Notes: generated by a model from the letters alone, not told the origin. A DNA stretch of 64,000 bases from Thauera humireducens (GCF_001051995.2 NZ_CP014646.1:2170001-2234000), one strand, 5' to 3'; shown: positions 20,482-31,176, counted from the stretch's first letter. Made by a program: numbers and translations.

Positions 20482-21783
20482 TTAACCCTCGGTCTGTTCT
20501 GCCTTGTCGTTTGGACGACGCTTTTTGTTCTTTGCTGATGCTGTCAAGTCTTCGGCCTTTGGCTTCCACCGCTTGCCTGCGATCCTGTCTGCGATCATCG
20601 TGGGCTTGAGATGTGAGTAGTGCTTCTCAATCATCTTGACTGACGTGCCCATCTGAATCGCTAAATCATGGATGCTGATGTCGCCGCCCTTGTTCAACAT
20701 CACGTACGTTGCGTAGGTGTGTCGCAGTGAATACAGGGTTCGCTCATTGCCTTGTGCATCTGTCAGCAGCTTGTATTTCACGAGAAACTGCTTGAACGTG
20801 GCGCCGAGGGCGTTGGTGACCGTTCCATCAGAGAGCCTGAACACGAGATCATCACGCTTCTGTTTGAGCAGTTGATCGAATGTCAGGCCCTTGTAGGCCT
20901 CAAAGCCGTTCTTGATGTTCGTCAGCCACGTTTCCACGTTGTGACGCGCGATAAGCTCTCGTGGCCCTGTCTTTCCATCGACGTGGAGCTTCAGATACCG
21001 CTCCCCGCTTTTGTCGGTGTGCCACTCGATGTTCGACCACTTCAGCCCCAAGCTTTCGGTGCCATGCCGCATCCCTGTGTTGGCAAGGATATTGACGTAG
21101 TTGTGCAGCAGCGACCGCATCATGCGTGTCTTGGCCGTATGGCCTTGCTTGGCAAACTCGGGCAAATACCTTTGGACCGTTCTCCACTCTTCACTCGTGA
21201 ATGCGGGTCGTCGGGTCGATTTCTTGCCTCGGTTCTTCAACTCGGGTATTTGACTCTGCTGCATCCAGCCACGAGCAACCGCCACGTCGAACACTCTGTT
21301 CAATGCGCTCACGTGGTTTGTGATCGTTGATGCTGCTGGATCGCGGCCTAGCTTCTCGGCTCGCCACGCATCGAACTGTTCAAGCTCATGCACATCGACG
21401 TTGTTGATGTGCTTGCCGCCAAAGTACGGAATGAGCCAACGCTCAAGGACTTGGATGTAGGTGATGTAGGTCTTCTTACCGTGACCTGCATCGAGCGCGT
21501 CCTGCATCTCTTTGATCGCGATCCTTGCCACCGCATCAAAACGTCGAGATACCGCAGGCTGACCGAACTTGTGTCGGTACTTCGCCTCCATGTACGCGTC
21601 TTTGGCGACCGACTTCGCACGATCCAAATCAGGAGTTTTGGTAGACATGCGATGCCAGCCACCGTCGGCCAACTTGTAACGGGCTTGCCAAGCCTTGATG
21701 GCGCCTCGTTTGTACAAGACGACTTCACCATCGAGCAAATGAATCAGAGGATGTTTGTCTGATGGTGGTAGATTCTGGCTCAT
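20482..21783 (-). CDS. Tyrosine integrase of the tRNA-Phe element
   Basis: A 433-residue phage-type integrase that would recombine the element with the tRNA-Phe site. The N-terminal ~75 residues resemble an arm-binding part, then a SAM-like core-binding domain (TYIQVLERWLIPYFGGKHI) and the catalytic domain: Arg in ANTGMRHGTESLGLKW, His-x-x-Arg in LYSLRHTYATYV, and the nucleophile Tyr in MIEKHYSHLKP. The C-terminus is a basic Lys/Arg tail. It lies about 100 bases from the tRNA end and is transcribed away from it. Family members often have their promoter inside the attachment region, which would switch it on excision. Confidence 0.93.
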   Translation of the reverse strand: MSQNLPPSDKHPLIHLLDGEVVLYKRGAIKAWQARYKLADGGWHRMSTKTPDLDRAKSVAKDAYMEAKYRHKFGQPAVSRRFDAVARIAIKEMQDALDAGHGKKTYITYIQVLERWLIPYFGGKHINNVDVHELEQFDAWRAEKLGRDPAASTITNHVSALNRVFDVAVARGWMQQSQIPELKNRGKKSTRRPAFTSEEWRTVQRYLPEFAKQGHTAKTRMMRSLLHNYVNILANTGMRHGTESLGLKWSNIEWHTDKSGERYLKLHVDGKTGPRELIARHNVETWLTNIKNGFEAYKGLTFDQLLKQKRDDLVFRLSDGTVTNALGATFKQFLVKYKLLTDAQGNERTLYSLRHTYATYVMLNKGGDISIHDLAIQMGTSVKMIEKHYSHLKPTMIADRIAGKRWKPKAEDLTASAKNKKRRPNDKAEQTEG

Positions 21784-21884
21784 TCACAGAATCTACCATG
21801 GTTGCAGCATTGCGCCGCTTCAGACTGTGCTACGTGTGTGCTATGAGTGCCGTAGCACAGAACCACACGTAACCCATTGAATTC

Positions 21885-21930
21885 TGGTGGCCAGGGACGG
21901 AATCGAACCGCCGACACGCGGATTTTCAAT
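21885..21930 (-). repeat. Right attachment repeat inside tRNA-Phe
   Basis: 46 bp identical to 15351-15396, covering the tRNA-Phe from the anticodon to the encoded CCA. The element supplies this 3' half, so the tRNA gene stays whole after integration. Confidence 0.92.
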
Positions 21931-21960
21931 CCGCTGCTCTACCAACTGAGCTACCTGGCC
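21885..21960 (-). tRNA. tRNA-Phe (anticodon GAA)
   Basis: Read on the minus strand, a complete cloverleaf of 76 bases: acceptor GGCCAGG pairing with CCTGGCC, D-loop AGCTCAGTTGGTAGAGC, anticodon loop TTGAAAA with GAA, T-arm GGCGGTTCGATTCCGTC, and encoded CCA. The 3' half is shared with the left repeat of the element. Confidence 0.97.
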
Positions 21961-22130
21961 GAAGAGGTCCGCATTATAGCCCGAACGAAGGCTCCGTCAA
22001 GATAAATTTTTCACTTTCTTCCATGCCGCGCCCGCCCCGGCTCAAACTGTGCGGCCGGCCACACAGCCCCGCCCGCTGCGCGCTACGATGTCGTTCGCAC
22101 GGACCGAGGGCCCGGTCGATAGAGGACAAG

Positions 22131-22799
22131 ATGCGCGTACTGCTGGTTGAAGACGACCCGACCCTGGCGGGCGGAATCACTGAATTCCTGCGCGGCCAGG
22201 GGGACGAAGTCTGCCACGAGGTGGACGGCCTCGCCGCCGACCGGCGCCTGCAGGACGAGGGCTTCGACTTCGTGCTGGTCGACGTCGGGCTGCCCGGACT
22301 CGGGGGCTACGAGGTCGTGCGCCGGATTCGCAGTCGTGGCCAGCGGCTTCCGGCGATCCTGATCACCGCGCGCGACGCACTCGACGACCGGATCTACGGA
22401 CTCGATCTCGGCGCGGACGACTATCTCGTCAAGCCATTCCAGCTCGCGGAACTGACCGCACGCATGCGCGCCGTGCAGCGGCGAGGGAGCGCCATGGGCG
22501 CGCCGCCGCTGAGCTTTGGTCCGCTGCTGCTGGACGCCGAGGGACGACTGGCGGAGCTCGACGGCGAGGCCCTGGCGCTGACCGGGCGCGAATGGGACAT
22601 CCTCGAAGCCCTCGTGCGCGCCGACGGGCGCACGGTGGCACGGGAACGCCTGCAGGGCGACGGTAGCGGCAACGCGCTGGAAGTGTACGTGTCGCGTCTC
22701 CGTCCCCGGCTTGAGGCGGCAGGGCTCCTGATCCGCACGGTGCGCGGCTTCGGCTATCGCCTCGAACGACTGAAGGATCGACGCGACGGTGCAGCCTAG
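22131..22799 (+). CDS. OmpR-family response regulator (QseB/TctD type)
   Basis: A 222-residue response regulator: receiver domain MRVLLVEDDPTLAGGI, phospho-Asp in FVLVDVGLPGLGG, Lys in DYLVKPFQLAELT, then a winged helix ending VYVSRLRPRLEAAG and IRTVRGFGYRLE. The ATG at 22131 follows AGAGGACAAG, a good ribosome site; the frame open to 22023 lies in the tRNA leader. It overlaps the sensor kinase gene by 11 bases. The pair stands next to actP-yjcH, mirrored by a similar pair on the other side, which suggests control of carboxylate uptake. Confidence 0.93.
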   Translation: MRVLLVEDDPTLAGGITEFLRGQGDEVCHEVDGLAADRRLQDEGFDFVLVDVGLPGLGGYEVVRRIRSRGQRLPAILITARDALDDRIYGLDLGADDYLVKPFQLAELTARMRAVQRRGSAMGAPPLSFGPLLLDAEGRLAELDGEALALTGREWDILEALVRADGRTVARERLQGDGSGNALEVYVSRLRPRLEAAGLLIRTVRGFGYRLERLKDRRDGAA

Positions 22800-24228
22800 C
22801 CTTCGCCGCAACCTGCTGCAGGCGCTTGCCGGCCCGACCACGCTGCTGATGCTCGCCGCAGGTGCCGTGGCCTACGGCACGGCCAAGAGTGTCGTCAACA
22901 GCGCGTACGACCAGAACCTGCTCAACCTCGCGCACGGCGTCGCCAGCCATGTCCACCCGATCGGCAATTGGCCCGAGCTGGACCTCCCGGCCGAAGCCGA
23001 ACGCATGCTGCGCACCGACACCCAGGACGAGATCTTCTTCCGGGTGCGCGACGAACGGAACCGCGTGCTGGGCGGGGATGCCGACTTCCCCATCCTGGAC
23101 GACCTTGATCCGGCCTCGACCTTGCCGATCCCTTACCAAGCCGAGCCCGCGGCCGGCGCGAACACCCCGCCGCCGAAGCCCCCGCGGACAGCGGTGTTTC
23201 GCGAGCTGGAATATCGAGGCGAACCGGTGCGCGCCGTGCGCCTGTACCGCAGCGTGGGCGACGGCGGCATCTACGTCACGGTCGGGGAGACCCTGCACAA
23301 GCGCCGGGACGCAATGGATCGGCTGCTGCTGGGCTTCGTCTCGGCCAGCGTACTGCTAGCGCTCGCCGCTGCCGTCGCCGCGCGCTTCGGCATCCCCTCC
23401 GGCCTTGCCCCGCTGCAACGCCTGGCCGACTCGTTACGCAGACGTGCCGGCACCGACCTGTCCGCGATCGACCTCGCCGCCGTGCCGGACGAGATCCGCG
23501 AAGTGGTCGGTGCACTCAATGCCTTGTTCGAACGCCTGCGCAAGGCCAGCGCCCGGCAGCGCGAATTCCTGCAGGACGCAGCACACCAGTTGCGCACGCC
23601 GCTGGCCGGATTGCAGATGCAGCTCGAGCTGCTCGAAGCCCGGCCGCTGGACGAGACCGCGCGGGCCCGCCTGCGGAGTTCGGTCGATCGCGTCACCCGT
23701 CTGGCGAACCAGCTGCTGGCGCTGGCGCGCGCCGAGTCCGGCGGTCGCATGCTCGCGGACGCCACGCCGGTCGAACTGGCGCCACTGATCGACGACCTGG
23801 TCGAAGGCTGGCTGGAAGTCGCCGACCGCCGCGGCATCGATCTCGGCATCCAGCGCGAGGCGGTGAGTCTCGTCGGCGACCCTACCCTGCTGCAGGAGCT
23901 GATCTCCAACCTGATGGATAACGCATTGAAGTACACGCCAGCCGGCGGCAGCGTGACCCTCCATTGCAGCCAGGCAGCCGACGGTCATCGCATCGAGATC
24001 GAGGTGGCGGACACCGGACCGGGCATCCCCGAATCCGTCCGCGCGCAAGTCTTCGAGCGTTTCTATCGCCACACCGGCACGACCGTGGGGGGCAGCGGGC
24101 TCGGGCTACCGATCGCGCGCGAGATCGTGCACTGCCACGGCGGCCACATCACCCTCGCCAGCGGCGCTCACGGGCATGGCACGGTCGTTCGCGTCAGCCT
24201 GCCCGCCTCGAACGACAGGGGGCGGTGA
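22789..24228 (+). CDS. Sensor histidine kinase (TctE/QseC type)
   Basis: A 479-residue inner-membrane kinase starting at GTG 22789, overlapping the regulator gene. One N-terminal membrane helix (ALAGPTTLLMLAAGAVAYGTA), a periplasmic sensor domain with the Tyr-Asp-Gln motif of 2CSK_N-type sensors (SAYDQNLLNLAHGVASHV), a second helix near residue 185, HAMP-like region, the H-box DAAHQLRTPLAGLQM, N-box LISNLMDNALKYTPAGG, and G-boxes VADTGPGIPE and GSGLGLPIAREI. It would phosphorylate the preceding regulator. The signal is unknown; tricarboxylate or acetate are guesses from the neighbour actP. Confidence 0.92.
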   Translation: MQPSLRRNLLQALAGPTTLLMLAAGAVAYGTAKSVVNSAYDQNLLNLAHGVASHVHPIGNWPELDLPAEAERMLRTDTQDEIFFRVRDERNRVLGGDADFPILDDLDPASTLPIPYQAEPAAGANTPPPKPPRTAVFRELEYRGEPVRAVRLYRSVGDGGIYVTVGETLHKRRDAMDRLLLGFVSASVLLALAAAVAARFGIPSGLAPLQRLADSLRRRAGTDLSAIDLAAVPDEIREVVGALNALFERLRKASARQREFLQDAAHQLRTPLAGLQMQLELLEARPLDETARARLRSSVDRVTRLANQLLALARAESGGRMLADATPVELAPLIDDLVEGWLEVADRRGIDLGIQREAVSLVGDPTLLQELISNLMDNALKYTPAGGSVTLHCSQAADGHRIEIEVADTGPGIPESVRAQVFERFYRHTGTTVGGSGLGLPIAREIVHCHGGHITLASGAHGHGTVVRVSLPASNDRGR

Positions 24229-24250
24229 GCCCTCGCTCACCGCCCCCTGT
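24215..24250. terminator. Bidirectional hairpin between kinase gene and actP
   Basis: A perfect 16-bp inverted repeat with a CCTC loop covers the kinase stop codon. It has no T-run, but lies between the convergent kinase and actP genes, so it probably helps end both transcripts. Confidence 0.7.
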
Positions 24251-24303
24251 CCGGCCCCAGGCCCTTGGCCCTTCCCGCTTCGGGAACGGGCCGGGGACGC
24301 GAC

Positions 24304-26022
24304 TCAGTGGCTCGATGCCGCCGCGGCGCCGATGCCGGTTTCCGCACGCACCCGCTGCGCGAGATAACCGGCGCGGTCTTCACGGGCACGCGCGCTGCCG
24401 TCGAGAATCGAGAACAGCCAGATGCCGATGAAGCCGGCCGCCATCGAGAACAGCGCGGGCGAGGTGTAGGGGAAGAGCGCCGACCCCTTCGGATTGCCCA
24501 GCGTGGCCTCCCACACCGACGGCGACACGATCGTGAGCGCCACCGCGGTGATGAGGCCGATGAAGCCACCGATGGTCGCGCCACGCGTCGTGCAGTCCTT
24601 CCACAGCACCGACATGAACAGCACCGGGAAGTTAGCCGAAGCGGCGATCGCGAAGGCCAGCGACACCATGAAGGCGATGTTCTGCTTCTCGAACGCGATG
24701 CCCAGGATGACGGCAACGAAGCCCAGCACCAGCGTGGTGATGCGCGACACCTTCAGCTCGGCCGCCGAGTCGGCCTTGCCCTGCTTGAACACCGTGGCGT
24801 ACAGGTCATGCGACACCGCCGAGGCGCCGGAGAGCGTCAGGCCGGCAACCACCGCCAGAATGGTGGCGAAGGCGACCGCCGAGATGAAACCGAGGAAGAC
24901 GTTGCCGCCGACCGCGTTCGCCAGGTGGATCGCCGCCATGTTGCCACCGCCCATCAGGCCACCCTTGGCATCGAGGAAGCTGGGGTTGGTGGACACCAGC
25001 ACGATCGCACCGAAGCCGATGATGAAGGTCAGGATGTAGAAGTAGCCGATCCAGGTCGTCGCCCAGAACACCGACTTGCGCGCCTCCTTGGCGTCCGGCA
25101 CGGTGAAGAAACGCATCAGCACGTGCGGCAGGCCCGCGGTGCCGAACATCAGCGCCATGCCGAAGGAGATGGCCGAGATCGGGTCCTTGATGAAGGAACC
25201 CGGTCCCATGATGGCCTGGCCGAGCAGTCCGGCCTCCTCTGCCGTCTTGCCTCCGGCGATCGCGCCCTCGGTCTTGATGCGCACCGCGTCGGCGAACAGC
25301 GCCTCGGGCGAGAAGCCGTAGGCAAGCAGGACCATGAAGGCCATGAAGGAGGCGCCGCCCAGCAGCAGGCAGGCCTTGATGATCTGCACCCAGGTCGTCG
25401 CCGTCATGCCGCCGAACAGCACATACACCATCATCAGCGCACCGACGATCACGACCGCCATCCAGTACTCGAGCCCGAACAGCAGCTTGATGAGCTGGCC
25501 CGCGCCAACCATCTGCGCGATCAGGTAGAAGGCCACCACGACCAGCGTACCCGAGGCCGCGAAGGCGCGGATCGGCGTCTGCTTGAAGCGGTAGGCGGCG
25601 ACGTCGGCGAAGGTGAACTTGCCGAGGTTGCGCAGCTTCTCCGCCATCAGGAAGGTGATCACCGGCCAGCCGACCAGGAAGCCGATGGAGTAGATCAGGC
25701 CGTCGTAGCCGCTGATCATCACCGCCGCCGAGATGCCGAGGAAGGACGCGGCCGACATGTAGTCGCCGGCGATCGCGAGCCCGTTCTGGAAGCCGGTGAT
25801 GCCGCCGCCGGCCGTGTAGAAGTCCGCCGCCGACTTGGTCTTCGCCGCGGCCCACTTGGTGATGTACAAGGTGCCCATGACGAACACCCCGAACATGATG
25901 ATCGCGGTCCAGTTCGTCGCCTGCTTCTCGGCCTGGCCGAGGTCGCCACCGGCGGCGAGCGCAACGAGGGACAGTGCAGCCAGCGCCAGGCCCGCGGAGA
26001 GACGTGCGAGATGAGCGTTCAT
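24304..26022 (-). CDS. actP: Cation/acetate symporter
   Basis: A 572-residue sodium:solute symporter-family permease taking up acetate and related short carboxylates. The N-terminus ([21 protein letters not shown]) is a signal-like helix, followed by about 13 membrane segments; family motifs include [23 protein letters not shown] and [18 protein letters not shown]. The ATG at 26022 overlaps the yjcH stop (ATGA) and has a GGAGAG site; the frame open to 26382 is a shadow of yjcH. Together with yjcH it forms the usual two-gene acetate uptake unit. It is flanked by two separate two-component systems, likely regulators. Confidence 0.95.
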   Translation of the reverse strand: MNAHLARLSAGLALAALSLVALAAGGDLGQAEKQATNWTAIIMFGVFVMGTLYITKWAAAKTKSAADFYTAGGGITGFQNGLAIAGDYMSAASFLGISAAVMISGYDGLIYSIGFLVGWPVITFLMAEKLRNLGKFTFADVAAYRFKQTPIRAFAASGTLVVVAFYLIAQMVGAGQLIKLLFGLEYWMAVVIVGALMMVYVLFGGMTATTWVQIIKACLLLGGASFMAFMVLLAYGFSPEALFADAVRIKTEGAIAGGKTAEEAGLLGQAIMGPGSFIKDPISAISFGMALMFGTAGLPHVLMRFFTVPDAKEARKSVFWATTWIGYFYILTFIIGFGAIVLVSTNPSFLDAKGGLMGGGNMAAIHLANAVGGNVFLGFISAVAFATILAVVAGLTLSGASAVSHDLYATVFKQGKADSAAELKVSRITTLVLGFVAVILGIAFEKQNIAFMVSLAFAIAASANFPVLFMSVLWKDCTTRGATIGGFIGLITAVALTIVSPSVWEATLGNPKGSALFPYTSPALFSMAAGFIGIWLFSILDGSARAREDRAGYLAQRVRAETGIGAAAASSH

Positions 26023-26327
26023 TTGCCGCTCTCCTTGACGATATCGGCGGTCAGCGCATCGAACTCGGAGTTCGCGCGGCGCACGTAGATGCCGGTGATG
26101 ATGACGGTGAAAGCGATGACGCCCAGGCCGACAGGAATGCCGACGGTCATCACTCCCTCGCCGAGCCGGACGGCCAGCGACTCCTTGCTGAACGCGATCA
26201 CCGCGATGTAGCCGTAGTACACGACCAGCATGATGATCGTCAGCAGCCAGCCGTAGGACGTGCGAACCCCCACGAGCTTCTGGTATTTCGGATTGGCGGT
26301 GATTTTCTTCACCAGATCGTCTTCCAT
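26019..26327 (-). CDS. yjcH: DUF485 small membrane protein (YjcH type)
   Basis: A 102-residue protein with two hydrophobic helices ([23 protein letters not shown] and [19 protein letters not shown]), typical of the DUF485 proteins encoded just before actP. It may help assemble or stabilise the symporter; function is not proven. The start has a strong GAGGGG site, and the stop overlaps actP. Upstream, 26328-26475 is AT-rich and probably holds the operon promoter. Confidence 0.93.
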   Translation of the reverse strand: MEDDLVKKITANPKYQKLVGVRTSYGWLLTIIMLVVYYGYIAVIAFSKESLAVRLGEGVMTVGIPVGLGVIAFTVIITGIYVRRANSEFDALTADIVKESGK

Positions 26328-26475
26328 GTTTCCCCTCCTCGCCTTTAGTGAACCGGCCGGGCAGGCGCCCAGTCCGACACAAGGTAGGGTCGAAGACTTA
26401 CATTCCGCTTACGCGCTCATAAAAATATCTTTTAATAACAAATACTTAACGCAATCTTAACGCCAGCTGAACGCA

Positions 26476-27960
26476 TCAACCTAGGGGATAGACATCGCCC
26501 TGCACCGCCGGCGGCAGCTGCAGATGGGAGCGCGGGAACACCACGCGCGCCAGGGTGCCCTGCCCCGCCGGGTTGGCATCCAGCGTGACGGTCGCACGGT
26601 GCAACTCCGCAATCTCGCGCACGATCGGCAAGCCGAGCCCGGACCCGTCCACACCGCTGCCGAGCACACGGTAGAAGCGTTCGAACACGCGCTCGCGGTC
26701 GGCATCCGGAATCCCGAGACCGGAGTCCTCGATCTCCAGCACCGGAGAACCTGCGAAGCGCGTGCGTACGGTGACATGGCCACCGCGCGGCGTGTATTTG
26801 ATCGCGTTGTCCACTAGGTTCTTCACCAGTTCGCGCAACAGCACCGCATTGCCTTCGACGAGCAGCTCGCCTTCGCCGCCCTCCGCGCCGAGATCGATGC
26901 TCTTGGTCTGCGCGCGTGGGAACAACTCCAGCGCCACCTCGCGCACCACCGCACCCAGATCCACCGGCTCGACCGCGTACAGCTTTTCAAAGCTCGCCTC
27001 GGCCCGCGCCAGCGACAGCAACTGGTTGATGAGGTGGGCGGCACGGTCCGTGCTCTCGGCAATATGGGCGAGCGACTGCCGCAACTGCTCGGGATCGGTC
27101 TCATGCAGCGCAAGATCGGTCTGCATCTTCAGGCCGGTCAGCGGCGTGCGCATCTGGTGCGCGGCGTCGGCGATGAAGCGCTGCTGCGCCTGGAGGTTCT
27201 CCTCCAGCCGCGCCATCATGTCGTTGAAGGCGATGATCAGCGGACGCACCTCCTCGGGCACGCTGGCCGGCGGGACGGGCGACAGATCGGTCGGACGCCG
27301 GCGGCGGATCAGGCTCTGCAAGCGGTTCAGCGGGGCGATGCCGCGCGACAGGCCCACCCATACCAGCACCACCGCAAGCGGGATGATCGCGAACTGCGGC
27401 AGCAACACCCCGGTCACGACGCGCGACGCGAGGTCGCTGCGCTTGTTGCGCGTTTCGGCCACCTGCACCAGCACCAGGGGCGATGCGTCACCCTCACCCG
27501 GACGCAGCAGACGATAGGCAACACGCGTCTCCTCACCGTGGATGATCTCGTCGCGGAACAGCACCTCCTCGCCCACCGGACTGACCAACTGCTGCGGTCG
27601 CGGAATCTCCGGGTCGCCAGTCAGTGTCACGCCCTGCTCGTCCGCCACCTGAAAGTACAGCACGTCGTCCTGGTCGGCACGGAACAGCGCCCGCGGCGGT
27701 GCCGGGAAATGCACGACGACCTGGCCGTCGGCGAGCGTCACTAGGCGCGAAAGCGCACGCACGCTGTCGGCCAGTGCAAGATCGTAAGGCTGGTTCGCGA
27801 TGTTGTCGGCGACGTTGTGGGTGACGATGATCGAGATCGGCCACAGGAACAGCAGCGGCGCGAGCATCCAGTCGAGGATCTCGCCGAAGAGCGAATTCGG
27901 CGGCCCGGTGCGCCTGGCGCCGGGCGCCACCTTCTCAGGCTTTCGTCGCCGGGACCGCAT
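26476..27960 (-). CDS. Sensor histidine kinase (TctE type)
   Basis: A 494-residue inner-membrane kinase with a 2CSK_N-type sensor: first helix MLAPLLFLWPISIIVTHNVA, the motif QPYDLALADSVRALSRL, periplasmic part, second helix LPQFAIIPLAVVLVWVGLSR near residue 205, H-box DAAHQMRTPLTGLKM, N-box LVKNLVDNAIKYTPRGG, G-boxes IEDSGLGIPD and GSGLGLPIVREI. Its start lies within the end of the response regulator gene. It is a paralogue of the kinase on the other side of actP, sharing the domain order and the H- and N-box wording. Confidence 0.92.
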   Translation of the reverse strand: MRSRRRKPEKVAPGARRTGPPNSLFGEILDWMLAPLLFLWPISIIVTHNVADNIANQPYDLALADSVRALSRLVTLADGQVVVHFPAPPRALFRADQDDVLYFQVADEQGVTLTGDPEIPRPQQLVSPVGEEVLFRDEIIHGEETRVAYRLLRPGEGDASPLVLVQVAETRNKRSDLASRVVTGVLLPQFAIIPLAVVLVWVGLSRGIAPLNRLQSLIRRRRPTDLSPVPPASVPEEVRPLIIAFNDMMARLEENLQAQQRFIADAAHQMRTPLTGLKMQTDLALHETDPEQLRQSLAHIAESTDRAAHLINQLLSLARAEASFEKLYAVEPVDLGAVVREVALELFPRAQTKSIDLGAEGGEGELLVEGNAVLLRELVKNLVDNAIKYTPRGGHVTVRTRFAGSPVLEIEDSGLGIPDADRERVFERFYRVLGSGVDGSGLGLPIVREIAELHRATVTLDANPAGQGTLARVVFPRSHLQLPPAVQGDVYPLG

Positions 27961-28621
27961 CCGAGTTTTCCAGGCAGTACCCCAGCCCGCGAACGGTCAC
28001 GATCCGCACCCCACTGGCCTCCAGCTTCTTGCGCAGGCGATGGACATACACCTCGATGGCATTGCTCGAGACCTCTTCGCCCCATCCGCACAGATGGTCC
28101 ACCAACTGGTCCTTGCTGACGAGGCGCCCGACACGCAGCAGAAAGACCTCCAGCAGCCCGATCTCACGCGCGGACAGCTCCAGCACCTGTCCATCCACCT
28201 TCACCACGCGGTCAGCCTGGTCGTAGGACAGCCGTCCCAGCTCCAGGCAACGCGCCTGCCCGGTGCCGCGGCGCGTCAGCGCCCGCACCCGCGCCTCGAG
28301 CTCCGGCAGCGCAAAGGGCTTGGTCATGTAGTCGTCGGCCCCGGCATCGAGACCTCGCACCCGGTCATCGACGCCGTCCTGCGCAGTCAGGATCAGCACC
28401 GGCAGCGCCGACTTGCGCGCGCGCAGCCGCTTGAGCACCTCGATGCCCCCCAGGCGCGGCATGCCGAGGTCGAGAATGAGCAGATCGTAAGGCTGCGAGG
28501 CCAGCGCCGCATCGGCCTCGACGCCGTTATCCACGTGATCTACCGCATATCCGCTGCGCTTGAGGGCACGACCAATGCCGTCGGCGATCACTGGGTCATC
28601 TTCGGCGAGAAGAATGCGCAT
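27935..28621 (-). CDS. OmpR-family response regulator (TctD type)
   Basis: A 228-residue regulator: MRILLAEDDPVIADGI, phospho-Asp in LLILDLGMPRLGG, Lys in DYMTKPFALPELE, then a winged helix ending VYVHRLRKKLEASG and IVTVRGLGYCLE. The ATG at 28621 has GGAA at a good distance and opens the receiver domain directly; the frame continues 25 codons upstream without family sequence. It overlaps the kinase gene by 26 bases. It lies upstream of, and on the same strand as, the actP unit, so it is the more likely direct regulator of actP-yjcH. Confidence 0.92.
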   Translation of the reverse strand: MRILLAEDDPVIADGIGRALKRSGYAVDHVDNGVEADAALASQPYDLLILDLGMPRLGGIEVLKRLRARKSALPVLILTAQDGVDDRVRGLDAGADDYMTKPFALPELEARVRALTRRGTGQARCLELGRLSYDQADRVVKVDGQVLELSAREIGLLEVFLLRVGRLVSKDQLVDHLCGWGEEVSSNAIEVYVHRLRKKLEASGVRIVTVRGLGYCLENSDAVPATKA

Positions 28622-28935
28622 GAAATTCCGGATGTAAGTTACGTGTAAGCGGTCGCGCCTAGCATCGGTCCCGCTGTTCTCCTTTTGCTCGGTCATCGGA
28701 AGCGCGCCAGCACGGCTTGCGCGCTTCAGGGAGCGGCCTGCTCAAGCCGTCGCCGCTCCCTGCCGACTTTTCTCCGACCGCCCTTGCCTCTTTCCCTGCG
28801 CAGATCACGTGCCGGACGAGGTCGTCGATCGTCCCAAGTCCCGAAGATTATCCCACGGTTTGCGCAGCCTTCCGTGATCGCTGCGCGCGGCCCACCGAGG
28901 ACCAACACGCGTCGCGTGAACGACTCGCGTGAACG

Positions 28936-28965
28936 ACAAAAGCCCCGCTTGCGCGAGGCTTTTGT
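28936..28965. terminator. Second hairpin beyond groL
   Basis: A 9-bp inverted repeat (ACAAAAGCC / GGCTTTTGT) extended by three inner pairs. The arms end in runs of A and T, so it can act as an intrinsic terminator in both directions. Confidence 0.7.
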
Positions 28966-28977
28966 CTTGAAGCCAGT

Positions 28978-29001
28978 GCAGCCCCGATGAACCGGGGCTG
29001 C
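28978..29001 (-). terminator. First hairpin directly after groL
   Basis: A perfect 9-bp stem (GCAGCCCCG / CGGGGCTGC) with a 6-base loop lies 10 bases after the groL stop codon. It lacks its own T-run and probably works with the second hairpin. Confidence 0.65.
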
Positions 29002-29011
29002 GGACCGGGCA

Positions 29012-30664
<1,653 letters not shown>

Positions 30665-30713
30665 TCAGAACTCCGTAAATGTTTCGGTTAGCGTTTCAGG
30701 GATTGGCGGAGGC

Positions 30714-31004
30714 TCAGGCCTCGACCACGCCCATGATGTCTTCCTCGCGCATCACGAGGAGCTCTTCGCCTTCGACCTTGACGGCCTGGCCGGCATACTT
30801 GCCGAACAGCACCTTGTCGCCCACCTTGACGGCCATCGGACGCACCTTGCCGTCGTCCAGGATCTTGCCGTTGCCGACGGCCAGCACTTCGCCCTGATCG
30901 GGCTTCTCGCCGGCGCTGTCCGGGATCACGATGCCGCTGGCGGTCTTGCGTTCGGCTTCCAGACGCTTGACGATCACGCGATCGTGCAGGGGACGAATCT
31001 TCAT
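30714..31004 (-). CDS. groS: Co-chaperonin GroES
   Basis: The 96-residue lid of the GroEL chamber. It begins [18 protein letters not shown] and has the mobile-loop region [17 protein letters not shown] and the family piece [17 protein letters not shown] ribosome site precedes the ATG. Expression should be driven by the promoter and CIRCE operator directly upstream. Confidence 0.99.
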   Translation of the reverse strand: MKIRPLHDRVIVKRLEAERKTASGIVIPDSAGEKPDQGEVLAVGNGKILDDGKVRPMAVKVGDKVLFGKYAGQAVKVEGEELLVMREEDIMGVVEA

Positions 31005-31045
31005 CGAGTTCTCTCCTATCTACGGTTCAACTGTTTGGGTTGATT

Positions 31046-31074
31046 GAGTTGCGGGCCGGGCCCGCGGATAAATT
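31046..31074 (-). promoter_or_regulatory. Sigma-70 type promoter of groESL
   Basis: On the minus strand TTGAAA (31074-31069) and TATTAT (31051-31046) are separated by exactly 17 bases. The coordinates given as 31046-31074 are offset by 100: the boxes lie at 31146-31151 (-10) and 31169-31174 (-35). The -10 box touches the CIRCE operator, so a bound repressor would cover the transcription start. Confidence 0.3.
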
Positions 31075-31119
31075 CGCAGTCTGCTTCTGCGCGGCGATAT
31101 CGCTATCGCACGAAGCTTG

Positions 31120-31146
31120 TTAGCACTCACTGCCAACGAGTGCTAA
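31120..31146 (-). promoter_or_regulatory. CIRCE operator (HrcA-binding site)
   Basis: A perfect TTAGCACTC-N9-GAGTGCTAA inverted repeat, the consensus CIRCE element, about 115 bases upstream of groES. HrcA bound here represses groESL until heat shock. It explains the regulation of the operon without need of a sigma-32 promoter, which I did not search out. Confidence 0.96.
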
Positions 31147-31174
31147 TAATAGGGACGGGTTGGGGGGATTTCAA
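31146..31174 (-). promoter_or_regulatory. Sigma-70 type promoter of groESL (correct position)
   Basis: The -35 hexamer TTGAAA (31169-31174) and the -10 hexamer TATTAT (31146-31151), read on the minus strand, have a 17-base spacer. The -10 box overlaps the last base of the CIRCE element, the expected geometry for HrcA repression. The opposing glycosidase-like gene begins three bases beyond the -35 box. Confidence 0.8.
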
Positions 31175-31176
31175 GG

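Larger units (their letters stand above)
15351..21930. mobile_element. Integrative element inserted in tRNA-Phe (about 6.6 kb)
   Basis: The region lies between two identical 46-bp direct repeats, one being the 3' half of the intact tRNA-Phe gene on the right, the other the displaced copy on the left. A tyrosine integrase lies next to the tRNA end, as is usual. Inside are a probable HUH replication initiator, a second recombinase, a DarT/DarG pair and several small unknown genes. Much of 16050-18780 is AT-rich compared with the flanks, and hemA and the two-component genes on either side have host-like composition. No phage structural, packaging or conjugation genes are present, so it is a small mobilisable island, integrated plasmid-like element or phage satellite; sequence alone does not decide. 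Confidence 0.9.
28622..29011. other. Intergenic region between response regulator and groL
   Basis: 390 bases without a supported gene; short frames here lack plausible starts and motifs. The left half should hold the promoter of the leftward regulator/kinase pair. The right third carries two hairpins that end the groESL transcript. Confidence 0.6.

Noticed and set aside
24265..26088. 607-residue frame opposite actP
   Set aside because: Extremely rich in Gln, Arg, His and Asp, as expected of the antisense of a hydrophobic membrane protein.
31046..31074. groESL promoter placed at 31046-31074
   Set aside because: A coordinate slip of 100 bases that I recorded as an entry; the boxes are at 31146-31174, given as a separate feature. 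The earlier entry should be ignored.
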